Positions 9,814 to 19,064 are shown, counted from the stretch's first letter. The stretch: DNA of 64,000 bases from Pseudomonas sp. TMP9 (GCF_037943105.1 NZ_CP149803.1:248001-312000); one strand, 5' to 3'. A program made the numbers and translations. The notes: generated by a model not told the origin, from the sequence alone.

Positions 9814-9904
9814 GGGCAATTAGTTTTAAAACTGGATGTTGTTTTGCTGAGTAGGCGCATGTGCACATTTTTGCCGCCGCCCCTGAATTTGAGCTGGATT
9901 AGAC

Positions 9905-10867
9905 ATGCAAATAGATGCCGTGATCACTTGGGTTGATGGAGGCGATGCAAATTGGCGGGCCAAGCGTCAACATCACTCACGCGAACCTCAGCGCGACCTT
10001 TTACCCTTTTCAAATGGTGAGGGCCGGTATCGAGATAATGATGATTTGTTGTTTCTACTTCGCTCGATGGAAAAATTCTGGGGCATTGATGGCAACATCT
10101 TCCTCGTTACCGATCAGCAAGTGCCGAGTTTTATCGCGCAGCACCCTCGGCTGCGCATCGTTGATCATTCACAGATTCTTGATGCGCAGTACCTGCCGAC
10201 GTTCTCATCCAGAGCGATCGAGTCGGCGCTGCACCACATCCCGGACTTGGCTGAGCACTTCGTTTCATTCAACGATGACCAAATGCTCACCCGGCATGTC
10301 CAGCCCAAAGACTTTTTCAGTGCTGTCGGCTCTATGGTTTTTTTAACCCGAGAGCCCATTCCAACTATTGATGCTGATCTGCAGCTGTCTGGCCATAACG
10401 ATGCCAGTAATGCGCGCAGTTGGATGCAGAAAACCTATGGCGCATCGACGATCGAGTTCATCCCTGAGCACGCGCCGAAAAGTATTCGCAAAAGCTGGAT
10501 GATGGAACTTGAGAGCGCTCATCCGGACGTTTTTGATGAAGTGCGCCAGGAAAAATTCAGGCGTCGCACTGGTCAGAGCATCCTGGCAAACCTCTACCTT
10601 GATTGGTGCGCGACACACGGCCGGGCGGATATCGGTTGGGAGCAATGCCGCTACCTGCTAACCGATGATGTGGAAAACGATACCGTCGGCTCGCTGCTGG
10701 ATTCGCTCGGGCATCACTTATGTGTCTGCATCAATGACACCACCGACGACCGCTCCGATGTCGCCAAAATGCGCGATAAGCTCGACAAAATACGCTCAGA
10801 GCTGTTCCCCCGGCCAAGCTACTTTGAGTCACCGGTCAGCCAGGCTTACGCTCGCGCACAGGCATAA
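9905..10867 (+). CDS. Stealth-family sugar-phosphate transferase
   Basis: 320 residues, no signal peptide, cytoplasmic. The four conserved regions of Stealth proteins are recognisable: CR1 DAVITWVDG at residues 4-12; CR2 about 40-150, with RYRDNDDLLFLLRS, the VTDQQVP turn, LPTFSSRAIES and SFNDDQML; CR3 around 185-235; and a short CR4 near YLLTDDVEND. Stealth enzymes transfer sugar-1-phosphates to make phosphodiester-linked capsules or glycans and are related to human GlcNAc-1-phosphotransferase. It stands alone after hisF with no other glycan genes nearby, which is odd for a capsule gene and suggests acquisition. Acceptor and donor are unknown. Confidence 0.85.
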   Translation: MQIDAVITWVDGGDANWRAKRQHHSREPQRDLLPFSNGEGRYRDNDDLLFLLRSMEKFWGIDGNIFLVTDQQVPSFIAQHPRLRIVDHSQILDAQYLPTFSSRAIESALHHIPDLAEHFVSFNDDQMLTRHVQPKDFFSAVGSMVFLTREPIPTIDADLQLSGHNDASNARSWMQKTYGASTIEFIPEHAPKSIRKSWMMELESAHPDVFDEVRQEKFRRRTGQSILANLYLDWCATHGRADIGWEQCRYLLTDDVENDTVGSLLDSLGHHLCVCINDTTDDRSDVAKMRDKLDKIRSELFPRPSYFESPVSQAYARAQA

Positions 10868-11159
10868 CCGTTCGTCTAAACCCGCGGCCCCAGCGCGCCT
10901 GCATGCTGGCTGGTCGCGTTACCGGCCACTGCTGCGGCGCAGTCCACAGCAAAATCTCGACTGCGTCGCTAAAATCCAAGCCCATGGGTTCGGCTGATGT
11001 GGCTTTAAGCTGACTGTGCTGGAATGAATATCTGTCCGCCGCGCGCTCAGCCTCGCCAATGCACGCTAATGTCTATCCATGCGTGGAGTTAATCCCGCTT
11101 GAGCTACACCAACCGCGCTGAGTGCTTGCTTCTCAGCCCCACTACTGATGTGAGACGTC

Positions 11160-11915
11160 ATGTTTAAACAACTATTAGCCGCCCTCGTCGGCACAGTTAT
11201 GCTGCTTGTGGGCAGCGCTCAGGCAGAAGTCGACCCCAATTACCGCATGGTTCTGCTGACCGAAAACTTCCCGCCTTACAACATGGCGATCAACGGCAAG
11301 AATTTTGCCCAAGAAGACAATATTGACGGCATCGCCGTGGACATTGTCCGTGAGATGTTCAAGCGCGCGAACATCCACTACAACATGACCCTGCGTTTCC
11401 CTTGGGATCGTATTTATAAGCTGGCGCTGGAAAAGCCCGGCTATGGCGTGTTCGTCACGGCGCGCCTGCCGGAGCGTGAAACGCTGTTTAAATGGGTCGG
11501 GCCGATTGGCCCGGATGACTGGGTGTTGCTCGGTAAGGCGGACAGCCCGATTACGCTGACTAGCCTGGATGACGCCAAGCAATACAAGGTCGGCGCCTAC
11601 AAAGGCGATGCGATTGCTCAGCATCTAGTGGAAAAAGGCCTGGAGCCGCTAACCGCTCTGCGCGACTCAGAAAATGCCAAGAAGCTGATGGCTGGGCAAA
11701 TTGATCTGTGGGCCACTGGCGACCCCGCCGGCCGCTATTTGGCTAAGCAGGAAGGTATTTCTGGGCTGAAAACCATTTTGCGCTTCGACAGTGCTGAGCT
11801 GTATCTAGCCCTTAACAAAGAAGTGCCTAATGAAGTTGTAGAGAAGCTGCAAGCTGAACTGGACAAGATGCGCAGCGAAGGCTTTGTTGACGATATCCTG
11901 AACAACTATCTGTAA
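11160..11915 (+). CDS. Periplasmic solute-binding protein, family 3 (copy 1)
   Basis: 251 residues. The signal peptide MFKQLLAALVGTVMLLVGSAQA is cleaved before EVDPNY. The mature protein has the SBP_bac_3 fold seen in amino-acid binding proteins (TENFPPYNM, DGIAVDIVREMFKRA, LRFPWDRIYKLAL) but lacks the canonical arginine/aspartate amino-acid signature in a form I can place. It belongs to the short subgroup often found without transporter genes. It is a tandem paralogue of the next gene, with high similarity along the whole length. No permease or ATPase is adjacent. Confidence 0.88.
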   Translation: MFKQLLAALVGTVMLLVGSAQAEVDPNYRMVLLTENFPPYNMAINGKNFAQEDNIDGIAVDIVREMFKRANIHYNMTLRFPWDRIYKLALEKPGYGVFVTARLPERETLFKWVGPIGPDDWVLLGKADSPITLTSLDDAKQYKVGAYKGDAIAQHLVEKGLEPLTALRDSENAKKLMAGQIDLWATGDPAGRYLAKQEGISGLKTILRFDSAELYLALNKEVPNEVVEKLQAELDKMRSEGFVDDILNNYL

Positions 11916-11944
11916 TAGGTAAACCAGCCTGTAATAGGTAAACC
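11910..11944 (+). repeat. 16-bp direct repeat at the end of the first binding-protein gene
   Basis: CTGTAATAGGTAAACC occurs at 11910-11925 and again at 11929-11944, a 19-bp period. The first copy contains the stop codon TAA of the gene. It probably arose by replication slippage. Weak hairpins follow in the gap up to the second paralogue (CCCTGC-ccta-GCAGGG at 12011-12026). Confidence 0.7.
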
Positions 11945-12067
11945 TGCGAGCGGGCTAAACCCCAGCTCGCGGCGATGGACGGCTGAAACCCCGCCCCACA
12001 GTCACCGGGCCCCTGCCCTAGCAGGGATGTCGCGAGCCATAATCACAATCATGCGAGCGAAAAACCT

Positions 12068-12823
12068 ATGTTGAAAACCCTGAAAGCCGGTCTTTTCTTA
12101 GGCCTTGCGCTGAGTGCATGCGTAGCCCATGCAGAGCTTCCCGCCGATTACAAAGTGGTGCTGCTGACTGAGAACTTCCCACCGTTCAATATGGCCGTTG
12201 ATGACAAGAATTTTGCCCGTGATGATGGTATTGACGGCATTAGCGCTGAAATTGTCCGGGCGATGTTTAAGCGTGCTGGCATCAACTACACCTTAACCTT
12301 GCGCTTCCCCTGGGATCGTCTTTATCGGCTGACCCTGGATAAAGCCAACTACGGCCTGTTCTCCACCACCTTCACCCCTGAGCGTCAGCCGCTGTTTAAG
12401 TGGGTTGGGCCGTTGGCCAAGACCAGTTGGGTATTGTTAGCCGCGCCGGGGAACAACATGAGCGTCGCCAGCCTTAAAGATGCCGCGCAATACCAGATTG
12501 GCGCCTACAAGAACGATGCTGTCAGCCAACATCTGGAAAGTCAGGGCCTGACTCCCAATAACGCCCTGCGCGATCAGGAAAATATCAAAAAGCTGCTCAG
12601 CGGCAAGATTGACTTGTGGGCCACTACTGACCCGGTGGGTCGTTACTTGGCCAAACAGGAAGGCGTCAGTGGCCTAAATACTGCGCTGCGTTTCAATGAG
12701 GCAGAACTGTATCTGGCCCTGAATAAAGACACTCCGGATGAGGTGGTGCAGCGTTTGCAAAAAGCCTTGGATGAGCTGCGTGCCGAAGGCTTTATCGACG
12801 ACATGACCAACAACTACCTGTAG
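12068..12823 (+). CDS. Periplasmic solute-binding protein, family 3 (copy 2)
   Basis: 251 residues, exactly the length of copy 1. The signal peptide MLKTLKAGLFLGLALSACVAHA ends before ELPADYKV. Shared blocks with copy 1 include VLLTENFPP, MAV/AI-D/NGKNFA, RFPWDR, FKWVGP, IDLWAT-DP-GRYLAKQEG and the C-terminal AEGFIDDM-NNYL. Differences concentrate around residues 95-125 (TARLPERETLFKWVGPIG versus TTFTPERQPLFKWVGPLA), where ligand specificity may differ. A strong terminator follows at once, so this is the end of the transcription unit. Confidence 0.88.
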   Translation: MLKTLKAGLFLGLALSACVAHAELPADYKVVLLTENFPPFNMAVDDKNFARDDGIDGISAEIVRAMFKRAGINYTLTLRFPWDRLYRLTLDKANYGLFSTTFTPERQPLFKWVGPLAKTSWVLLAAPGNNMSVASLKDAAQYQIGAYKNDAVSQHLESQGLTPNNALRDQENIKKLLSGKIDLWATTDPVGRYLAKQEGVSGLNTALRFNEAELYLALNKDTPDEVVQRLQKALDELRAEGFIDDMTNNYL

Positions 12824-12837
12824 AGATAGGGTTTATG

Positions 12838-12875
12838 AAAAAGCCCGGCCCTGAGTGATCAGGGCCGGGCTTTTT
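12838..12875. terminator. Bidirectional terminator between binding protein and ctpA
   Basis: Perfect 15-bp stem AAAAAGCCCGGCCCT / AGGGCCGGGCTTTTT with an 8-nt loop. The A/T ends give a U-tract in both directions, serving the convergent binding-protein and ctpA units. Confidence 0.93.
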
Positions 12876-12909
12876 GTTTGGCGTTTGCAGCGCCTATCGC
12901 AGGGCTAGG

Positions 12910-14211
12910 TCAGTCACCGCGGGTAATATTTAGGCCTTTGAGCAAGTTGAGCGCTTGGCTCAACTGGTAGTCATCATCTTGCGGGCGTGCTAGGGAGCCG
13001 GTTTTGCTCTTGCTTGGCTTGTCAGCGCCGCCGTTGCCGTTGCCCAGGTGGCCTTGCAGGTCGGCCTCTTTAATGCCGCTTTCATCTTTTTCACGCGTCA
13101 GCTTAGCGCGCGCCACCTCGATATCCGGAACGATGCCTTGGGCTTGAATCGAGCGGCCGTTAGGGGTGAAGTACAGCGCCGTGGTGAGCTTCAGTGCGCG
13201 GTCATTATTCAGCGGCAGCACCGTTTGCACCGAGCCCTTGCCGAAGCTATCGGTGCCCATCAGCACGCCGCGTTTATGATCCTGTAGGGCGCCGGCGACG
13301 ATTTCCGAGGCCGAAGCGCTGCCGCCGTTGATCAGCACCACCAGCGGTACGCCTTCGCTGGCATCAACCGGGTCGGCATTGAAGCGCAGCTCAGAGTTGG
13401 CGATACGGCCTTCGGTGTAGACGATCAGGCCTTCTTTGAGGAAGTGGTCAGTGACTTCCACTGCCGCTTGCAGCACGCCGCCTGGGTTGTTACGCAAATC
13501 GAGTACCAGCCCGCGGAGCTTCTTGCCGTTTTCTTTGCGCAGAGCCGCCAGCGCTTTGCCAACTTCGCCGCCACTGTTGACTTGGAATTGGGTGATGCGC
13601 ACATAGCCGTAACCGTCATCCAGCAGCTGGCTTTTCACGCTTTTGACCTTGATCACTGCGCGGGTCAGCTCGACATCGAAAGGCCTGCCGCCCTCACGCA
13701 CCAGCGTCAGCTCGATATCACTGCCGGCCTTACCCCGCATTTTTTCGACCGCTTCCATCAACGACAAACCTTTGGTCGGCTGGCCATCAATTTTCACAAT
13801 CAGGTCACCGGGTTGGATGCCAGCCGCAGACGCCGGGGTGTCGTCAATGGGCGACACCACTTTAAGAAAGCCATCTTCGCTGCCGAGCTCAATGCCCAGG
13901 CCACCGAATTCGCCACTGGTACTTTCCTGCAGGTCACGGAACGCTTGCGGCTCCAAATAGGCTGAGTGCGGGTCGAGATTGCTGAGCATGCCTTTGATCG
14001 CGTTTTCCAGCAGGGTCTTGTCACTGACCGGCTCGACATAAGCAGATTTGATGCGGTCCATTACTTCGACAAACGTGCGCAATTCATCCAGCGGCAGCGG
14101 CGCACTGTCATTGGCCGTAGCGGTGGCTTGCTCCGGCGCGGCGAAGACGGCAGTGCTGCCCAGCAAGGTAATGGCCAGCGCGAGGGCGGTGAGGCGGAAC
14201 AGATGCGGCAT
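12910..14211 (-). CDS. ctpA: Carboxyl-terminal processing protease CtpA (S41)
   Basis: 433-residue periplasmic serine protease. Signal peptide about 1-24 (ends VFA-APEQ). A PDZ domain (about 90-175, FGGLGIELG and GIQPGDLIVKIDG) is embedded before the protease core. The catalytic Ser is in GGSASASE, the Lys in FGKGSVQT, followed by the conserved Gln. In P. aeruginosa, CtpA works with the outer-membrane lipoprotein LbcA to degrade peptidoglycan endopeptidases; that is family knowledge, not visible here. It lies 40 bp downstream of the EnvC-like gene, which fits a shared role in cell-wall hydrolysis control. Confidence 0.95.
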   Translation of the reverse strand: MPHLFRLTALALAITLLGSTAVFAAPEQATATANDSAPLPLDELRTFVEVMDRIKSAYVEPVSDKTLLENAIKGMLSNLDPHSAYLEPQAFRDLQESTSGEFGGLGIELGSEDGFLKVVSPIDDTPASAAGIQPGDLIVKIDGQPTKGLSLMEAVEKMRGKAGSDIELTLVREGGRPFDVELTRAVIKVKSVKSQLLDDGYGYVRITQFQVNSGGEVGKALAALRKENGKKLRGLVLDLRNNPGGVLQAAVEVTDHFLKEGLIVYTEGRIANSELRFNADPVDASEGVPLVVLINGGSASASEIVAGALQDHKRGVLMGTDSFGKGSVQTVLPLNNDRALKLTTALYFTPNGRSIQAQGIVPDIEVARAKLTREKDESGIKEADLQGHLGNGNGGADKPSKSKTGSLARPQDDDYQLSQALNLLKGLNITRGD

Positions 14212-14251
14212 GTGGAACGTACTCCTGGTCCTGAATTAGTAATCGCGGCAC

Positions 14252-15496
14252 TTACCCTTGTGCGCGGCACCATTGAGCGGGGTCAATTGGGCGGCCCTGC
14301 TGGCGAATTGCGAAATACAGCGCCGAGGCGTTCTGGCCACCGCTGTTGCCGACAGTGGAAATGGCATCACCGGCTTTGACCACATCACCGGCATCCCTGA
14401 GCAGGCTTTGATTATGCCCGTAGAGGCTTAAGTAACCATTGCCATGGTCGAGAATGACCAGAAGCCCGGCGCCGCGCAACCAGTCGGCAAATACCACACG
14501 GCCACCGTGCACTGCATGCACTTGGCTGCCGGCGGACGCGCCGATCAACACGCCGTCCCATTTGGTTCGGGCGTCATCACCGCGCGGTGTGCCGTAGCGC
14601 GCCACTAGCCGGCCATTGACGGGCCAAGGCAGCTTGCCCCGTGCACTGGCAAAAGGTCCGCCGAAACTGGCACCGGCGCTGACCAACGGGCCGCTGCTGA
14701 GGGGTTGTGCCGTGTTGGCCGTTTGCTCCTCGCGTGCCGCGAGTAAGGCCTGTTGGCGCGCTGTCTCGGCTTCGCGGGCCTGGCGGGCCAGGGTCGCTTC
14801 GATGGTTTTTAGCACCTGCGCGAGGTTGGCTTGTTCTTGCTGGCGGGCTTTGAGCTTGCGGTCACGGGCGGAGAATTCTTTATTCAATTTGGCCAAGGCC
14901 AGCTGGCGTTCTTTGCGGACGTCAGCCAGTTGGCCACGGCGGTTATCGAGCGCGCTTTTCTGTTCGAGGAGCAGGCTCTGCTGGTTGACGATTTCCAGTT
15001 CGACATTGGTCAGCTGACGCAGGGTTTCGTTGAAGGCGTCGAGTTGTTCCATGCGCGCTTCGCTGAGGTAATCGTAATAGGTCAGGGTGCGCGAGAATTT
15101 TTCTGGGTTTTGCTGATTGAGCAGCAGCTTGATGTATTCCTGGCGACCGCTTTGGTAGGCGGCGCGGGCCTGAATACCGATCAGGCGTTGTTGTTCAAGG
15201 CGGGCGCCCTCAAGTTTTTTTTTCTCATTGTCGAGGCGCTGGATTTCCTCTTCGCTTTTTTTCAGGTCGTTCTGCAAGCCTTTGACCTGCTTTTCCAGTT
15301 GGCCCATCTCGCTTTCAGTTTTTTTCAGGTCTTTCTGCACGTCAGATTTTTGCAGTTGCAGCTTGTCCAGCAGTTGCTTGAGTTCGCTAACGTCGGCGCG
15401 GGCAGCGTCCAGTTGCTTCTGCGCAGCGCTTTTCTCATCAGCGCTGGCGGGCATCAGCAAAAAGGTCAAAAAAATAAGGGCAAGGGCACGAAACAT
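14252..15496 (-). CDS. EnvC-like murein hydrolase activator with degenerate LytM domain
   Basis: 414 residues: signal peptide (MFRALALIFLTFLLMPASA), two long coiled-coil stretches (about 22-120 and 150-250) and a C-terminal LytM/M23 fold (about 310-414). The M23 zinc ligands are missing: the HxGxD-type motif reads WDGVLIGAS and the HxH position reads ALYFAIRQ. As in E. coli EnvC, it should therefore activate amidases instead of cutting peptidoglycan. I place the start at 15496, where the signal peptide begins; a longer frame to 15598 has no signal sequence. It is upstream of ctpA and downstream of gpmI. Confidence 0.92.
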   Translation of the reverse strand: MFRALALIFLTFLLMPASADEKSAAQKQLDAARADVSELKQLLDKLQLQKSDVQKDLKKTESEMGQLEKQVKGLQNDLKKSEEEIQRLDNEKKKLEGARLEQQRLIGIQARAAYQSGRQEYIKLLLNQQNPEKFSRTLTYYDYLSEARMEQLDAFNETLRQLTNVELEIVNQQSLLLEQKSALDNRRGQLADVRKERQLALAKLNKEFSARDRKLKARQQEQANLAQVLKTIEATLARQAREAETARQQALLAAREEQTANTAQPLSSGPLVSAGASFGGPFASARGKLPWPVNGRLVARYGTPRGDDARTKWDGVLIGASAGSQVHAVHGGRVVFADWLRGAGLLVILDHGNGYLSLYGHNQSLLRDAGDVVKAGDAISTVGNSGGQNASALYFAIRQQGRPIDPAQWCRAQG

Positions 15497-15669
15497 GGGG
15501 CTGAAGCTACCTGAATTAAGAACGCGCTTAGTATGCCTAAAAAATGCCGAGGAGCCATTTTTAACATCGCGCGGCCACAGCCAACAGGCTGCTGCCACGG
15601 GCGGCAGGCGATTAATAGCGCTTGATTGCGCGCGGATCAGGCGTTGTACCTGACCTGCAGCGCGACGGT

Positions 15670-17205
15670 TTAGTTCAGCTGGAGAATGCTAGTGCCGGTC
15701 ATCTCGGTTGGTATCGGCAGGCCCATCAGGGTCAGCAACGTTGGGGCCACGTCGGCCAGGACGCCGTCCGGACGAATCGTCACTGAGCGTTTGCCAACAT
15801 AAATGAAGGGCACCGGCTCGCAGGTGTGCGCGGTGTGGGCCTGACCGGTGCTGGCATCGGCCATTTGCTCGACATTGCCATGGTCGGCGGTGATTAACGC
15901 TTCGCCGCCGACTTTGTCCAGCGCCGCGACAATACGGCCGACGCAGCTGTCGAGGCATTCTACGGCTGCCACTGCAGCGGCAAACACACCGGTGTGGCCG
16001 ACCATATCGCCATTGGCGTAGTTGACGATGATTACGTCAAAACGCTGATTTTCGATGGCGTCGACGATCTTGTCGGTGACTTCTGGTGCACTCATCTGCG
16101 GCTGCAAGTCATAGGTTGCAACGTTGGGCGAGGGAATCAAAATGCGTTCTTCGCCAGCAAACGGCTCTTCGCGACCGCCGGAAAAAAAGAAGGTGACATG
16201 GGCATACTTCTCGGTTTCGGCGATGCGCAGCTGGGTTTTGCCGTTATTGGCTAAGTATTCACCGAGCACGTTGGTCAATGCTTGTGGTGTGTAGGCGCTG
16301 GGCGTCGGGATGCTTGCAGCGTACTGGGTGAGCATGACGACCTCGGCCAGTTGTGGTACACGCTTGCGCTCGAACGCTTTAAAACTGGGCTCAACGAAGG
16401 CGCGGGTCAGTTCGCGGGCGCGGTCGGCACGGAAGTTCATAAACACCACGGCGTCGCCGTCGGCTATCTGCACCGGCTCGCCGATGGTGGTGGCTTTGAC
16501 GAACTCGTCGCTTTCGTCGCGGGCGTAGGCCGCGCTCAGGCCCTCGACGGCAGTGGCCGCGTTGAATTGGCCGTTGCCGTCGACGAGCAGTTGATAGGCT
16601 TGCTCGACACGGTCCCAGCGATTGTCGCGGTCCATGGCAAAGTAGCGGCCGATCAGGCTGGCGATGCGGCCCTTGCCCAGCCTGGCAAACGTCGCATCGA
16701 GCAACTCAATCGATGCTTGCGCGCTTTTGGGCGGTGTATCGCGGCCATCGAGAAAAGCGTGCAGGTAGATTTTTTCCGCACCGCGCTGCGCGGCCAGTTC
16801 GGCCATGGCCACCAGATGGTCTTGGTGGCTGTGTACGCCGCCATCGGAGAGCAGGCCGAGGATGTGCACTGCTTTGCCTGCACGGACAGCCTTGTCCACA
16901 GCGGCGGTAATGGTTGGGTTGTCGAAGAACTCACCCTCGCGTATGGCTTTGGTAACACGGGTGAAGTCCTGATACACCACCCGGCCAGCGCCCAAGTTCA
17001 TGTGGCCGACCTCGGAGTTACCCATTTGGCCGTCCGGCAGGCCAACATCCATGCCTGAACCTGAGATCAGGCCATTCGGCTGGGTGGCGCATAAATGGTC
17101 ATAGACCGGCGTACTCGCGGCCATGATGGCGTTGGACTCGGGGTTATCACTGTGGCCGAAACCATCGAGGATGATCAGTACCGTGGGTTTGGGCATGGCG
17201 CTCAT
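15670..17205 (-). CDS. gpmI: 2,3-bisphosphoglycerate-independent phosphoglycerate mutase
   Basis: 511 residues, normal for iPGM. It interconverts 3- and 2-phosphoglycerate in glycolysis and gluconeogenesis, using two Mn(II). The N-terminal metal site [10 protein letters not shown], phospho-acceptor Ser64 in [12 protein letters not shown], the HQDH histidine motif near residue 125 and the C-terminal metal motif [11 protein letters not shown] are all present. The ATG at 17196 (MPKPTV) is an equally good start. Divergent from the rhodanese gene with 143 bp between. Confidence 0.97.
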   Translation of the reverse strand: MSAMPKPTVLIILDGFGHSDNPESNAIMAASTPVYDHLCATQPNGLISGSGMDVGLPDGQMGNSEVGHMNLGAGRVVYQDFTRVTKAIREGEFFDNPTITAAVDKAVRAGKAVHILGLLSDGGVHSHQDHLVAMAELAAQRGAEKIYLHAFLDGRDTPPKSAQASIELLDATFARLGKGRIASLIGRYFAMDRDNRWDRVEQAYQLLVDGNGQFNAATAVEGLSAAYARDESDEFVKATTIGEPVQIADGDAVVFMNFRADRARELTRAFVEPSFKAFERKRVPQLAEVVMLTQYAASIPTPSAYTPQALTNVLGEYLANNGKTQLRIAETEKYAHVTFFFSGGREEPFAGEERILIPSPNVATYDLQPQMSAPEVTDKIVDAIENQRFDVIIVNYANGDMVGHTGVFAAAVAAVECLDSCVGRIVAALDKVGGEALITADHGNVEQMADASTGQAHTAHTCEPVPFIYVGKRSVTIRPDGVLADVAPTLLTLMGLPIPTEMTGTSILQLN

Positions 17206-17289
17206 AAAGCAGGCTCGCTCTGCGTGAGGGGCGAATAGAGGCTGGCTATTTTAAGGCCAAGTGGCGCAAACGTCACCGTCGGGCGGGGT

Positions 17290-17317
17290 TTGGTCGACCT
17301 GTGCGCCTGTGTATACT
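17290..17317 (+). promoter_or_regulatory. Candidate sigma-70 promoter for the rhodanese-grxC-secB unit
   Basis: -10 TATACT (17312-17317) with a weak -35 TTGGTC (17290-17295) 16 bp upstream. It lies 31 bp before the rhodanese ATG in the divergent gap with gpmI. Confidence 0.4.
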
Positions 17318-17348
17318 GGCCCCCATTTTACCGCCCCGGAACCGCATA

Positions 17349-17762
17349 ATGCTCGCTAACTTGATTGAATTTGCCACTGCACACTATGTACTGAGCGGAT
17401 TGTTCGTGACCCTGCTTGCATTGCTGATCTTCACTGAAGCACGCAAGGGCGGGCAGAGCCTGAGCAGCCGCGAGCTGACCGCGCTGGTTAACAGCGAACA
17501 GGGCATGGTGTTGGATATTCGCGGGCAGAAAGACTTTTCCGCCGGGCACATCGTCGGCGCATTGAATATCCAAAACGAAAAACTGGTCAGCCGTATGGCT
17601 GAGCTGGAGAAGCACAAGGCCAAGACGCTGATTGTGGTCGATGCCATGGGCCAGCACTCCGGTACGGTTTGCCGTGAGCTGAAGAAGGCCGGTTTCACCG
17701 CCGCCAAGCTGTCCGGTGGCATCGCCAGCTGGCGCGGTGACAACCTGCCGTTGGTGAAATGA
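17349..17762 (+). CDS. Membrane-anchored rhodanese-like protein (YibN type)
   Basis: 137 residues: one N-terminal transmembrane helix (about 12-30, YVLSGLFVTLLALLIFTEA) and a cytoplasmic rhodanese fold (VLDIRGQKDFSAGHIVGALNI, GGIASWRGDNLPLV). The active-site loop reads VVDAMGQHS, with Asp where catalytic rhodaneses have Cys, so sulfurtransfer is unlikely. E. coli YibN, which also neighbours grxC and secB, has the same replacement as I recall. The start at 17349 is chosen because GGAA precedes it and the upstream extension lacks one. It is two bases from grxC. Confidence 0.9.
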   Translation: MLANLIEFATAHYVLSGLFVTLLALLIFTEARKGGQSLSSRELTALVNSEQGMVLDIRGQKDFSAGHIVGALNIQNEKLVSRMAELEKHKAKTLIVVDAMGQHSGTVCRELKKAGFTAAKLSGGIASWRGDNLPLVK

Positions 17763-17763
17763 T

Positions 17764-18018
17764 ATGAAGCCGGTGGTGATTTACTCCAGCGATTGGTGCC
17801 CCTATTGCACCCGCGCCAAGCAATTGCTGGCGAAGAAGGGTGTGGCATTCGAAGAAATCAAGGTCGACGGTAAGCCGGATGTTCGAGCCGAAATGACCCG
17901 TAAAGCACGTCAGACCTCAGTGCCGCAAATTTGGATCGGTGACGTCCACGTGGGTGGCTGCGATGATCTTCACGCTCTAGAGCGCGCCGGCAAGCTTGAC
18001 GCGCTGCTTAAGGCCTAA
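17764..18018 (+). CDS. grxC: Glutaredoxin 3 GrxC
   Basis: 84 residues with the dithiol active site WCPYC at residues 10-14, the TSVPQIWIG cis-Pro loop and the GGCDDL glutathione-binding motif. It reduces protein disulfides and glutathione mixed disulfides. It starts one base after the rhodanese stop and is followed closely by secB, the conserved rhodanese-grxC-secB order of gammaproteobacteria. Confidence 0.96.
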   Translation: MKPVVIYSSDWCPYCTRAKQLLAKKGVAFEEIKVDGKPDVRAEMTRKARQTSVPQIWIGDVHVGGCDDLHALERAGKLDALLKA

Positions 18019-18058
18019 CTCTTCCTTTATATATACCCAACGACAAGAAGGCTTTGCC

Positions 18059-18550
18059 ATGACAGAACAAGTTAGCAACGGCGCCGCTCAGGGCGAACAA
18101 AACCCACAGTTCTCCCTGCAGCGTATTTACGTGCGTGACCTGTCCTTCGAAGCACCGAAGAGTCCGGAAATTTTTCGCCAAGAGTGGACGCCGAGCGTCG
18201 CCATGGACCTCAACACCCGCCAGAAGCCTTTGGACGGTGATTTCCACGAAGTGGTGCTGACGCTCTCGGTTACCGTGAAAAACGGCGAGGAAACGGCCTT
18301 TATTGCTGAAGTTCAGCAGGCTGGAATCTTCCTGATCAAGGGCCTGGACGCCGCATCCATGAGCCACACCTTGGGTGCGTTCTGCCCGAATATCCTCTTT
18401 CCGTATGCCCGTGAAACTTTGGATAGCTTGGTGGTGCGTGGCTCGTTCCCGGCGTTAATGCTGGCCCCGGTGAACTTCGATGCCCTCTACGCACAAGAGC
18501 TGCAGCGTATTCAGCAGGCTCAAGCTGGTGAGGCTGCAACGGCTCACTAG
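18059..18550 (+). CDS. secB: Protein-export chaperone SecB
   Basis: 163-residue cytosolic chaperone that holds preproteins unfolded and hands them to SecA. Family blocks [23 protein letters not shown]-like [31 protein letters not shown] and [15 protein letters not shown] are intact. Start at 18059 with AGAAGG 7 nt upstream; the in-frame extension overlaps grxC and is not used in the family. A terminator follows 15 bp after the stop. Confidence 0.97.
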   Translation: MTEQVSNGAAQGEQNPQFSLQRIYVRDLSFEAPKSPEIFRQEWTPSVAMDLNTRQKPLDGDFHEVVLTLSVTVKNGEETAFIAEVQQAGIFLIKGLDAASMSHTLGAFCPNILFPYARETLDSLVVRGSFPALMLAPVNFDALYAQELQRIQQAQAGEAATAH

Positions 18551-18565
18551 GCCATTGCTGCTCCT

Positions 18566-18592
18566 TAAAAGCGCCTTCGCGGCGCTTTTTTT
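18566..18592 (+). terminator. Terminator of the rhodanese-grxC-secB unit
   Basis: Stem GCGCC / GGCGC with a 5-nt loop TTCGC, flanked by AAAA and a run of seven T. It lies between the convergent secB and trmL genes and could serve both. Confidence 0.9.
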
Positions 18593-18599
18593 GTGCGCG

Positions 18600-19064
18600 T
18601 TAGGGCGTCATCGCGAAATCGTGCTGGCGCCACGCCTCGTAGACCGCCACTGCAACGGTATTTGACAAGTTGAGGCTGCGGCAGCCTTCACGCATCGGCA
18701 GGCGCAGGCACTGCTCAGGCGGCAGGCTGTCGCGAACCTCTTGCGGCAGCCCACGGCTTTCTGGACCAAAGAGAAAGGCGTCACCCGCTTGGTAGCTGAC
18801 TTGATGAAAGGCGTGCGAGCCTTTAGTGGTGAAGGCGAATACCCGTGGCTGGCCGAGGCTTTCCAGGCAGCTGGCCAGGTCAGGGTGGCGCTTGAGGGTG
18901 GCGTACTCGTGATAATCCAGGCCGGCGCGGCGCAGGCGCTTGTCATCCAGATCGAAGCCTAGAGGCTCGATCAGGTGCAAGTGGCAGCCGCTATTGGCGC
19001 AGAGCCTGATAATGTTGCCGGTATTAGGTGGTATTTCCGGTTGGAACAGGATGACGTGAAACAT
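18600..19064 (-). CDS. trmL: tRNA (cytidine/uridine-34-2'-O)-methyltransferase TrmL
   Basis: 154-residue SPOUT methyltransferase that 2'-O-methylates the wobble base of tRNA-Leu. Start MFHVILFQPEIPPNTGNIIRL; knot motifs FGPESRGLP and LPMREGCRSLNLSNTVAVAVYE bind S-adenosylmethionine. The frame is open further upstream but family homology starts at 19064. Its CAT start anticodon (19062-19064) shares two bases with the ATG of the divergent gene at 19063. Confidence 0.96.
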   Translation of the reverse strand: MFHVILFQPEIPPNTGNIIRLCANSGCHLHLIEPLGFDLDDKRLRRAGLDYHEYATLKRHPDLASCLESLGQPRVFAFTTKGSHAFHQVSYQAGDAFLFGPESRGLPQEVRDSLPPEQCLRLPMREGCRSLNLSNTVAVAVYEAWRQHDFAMTP

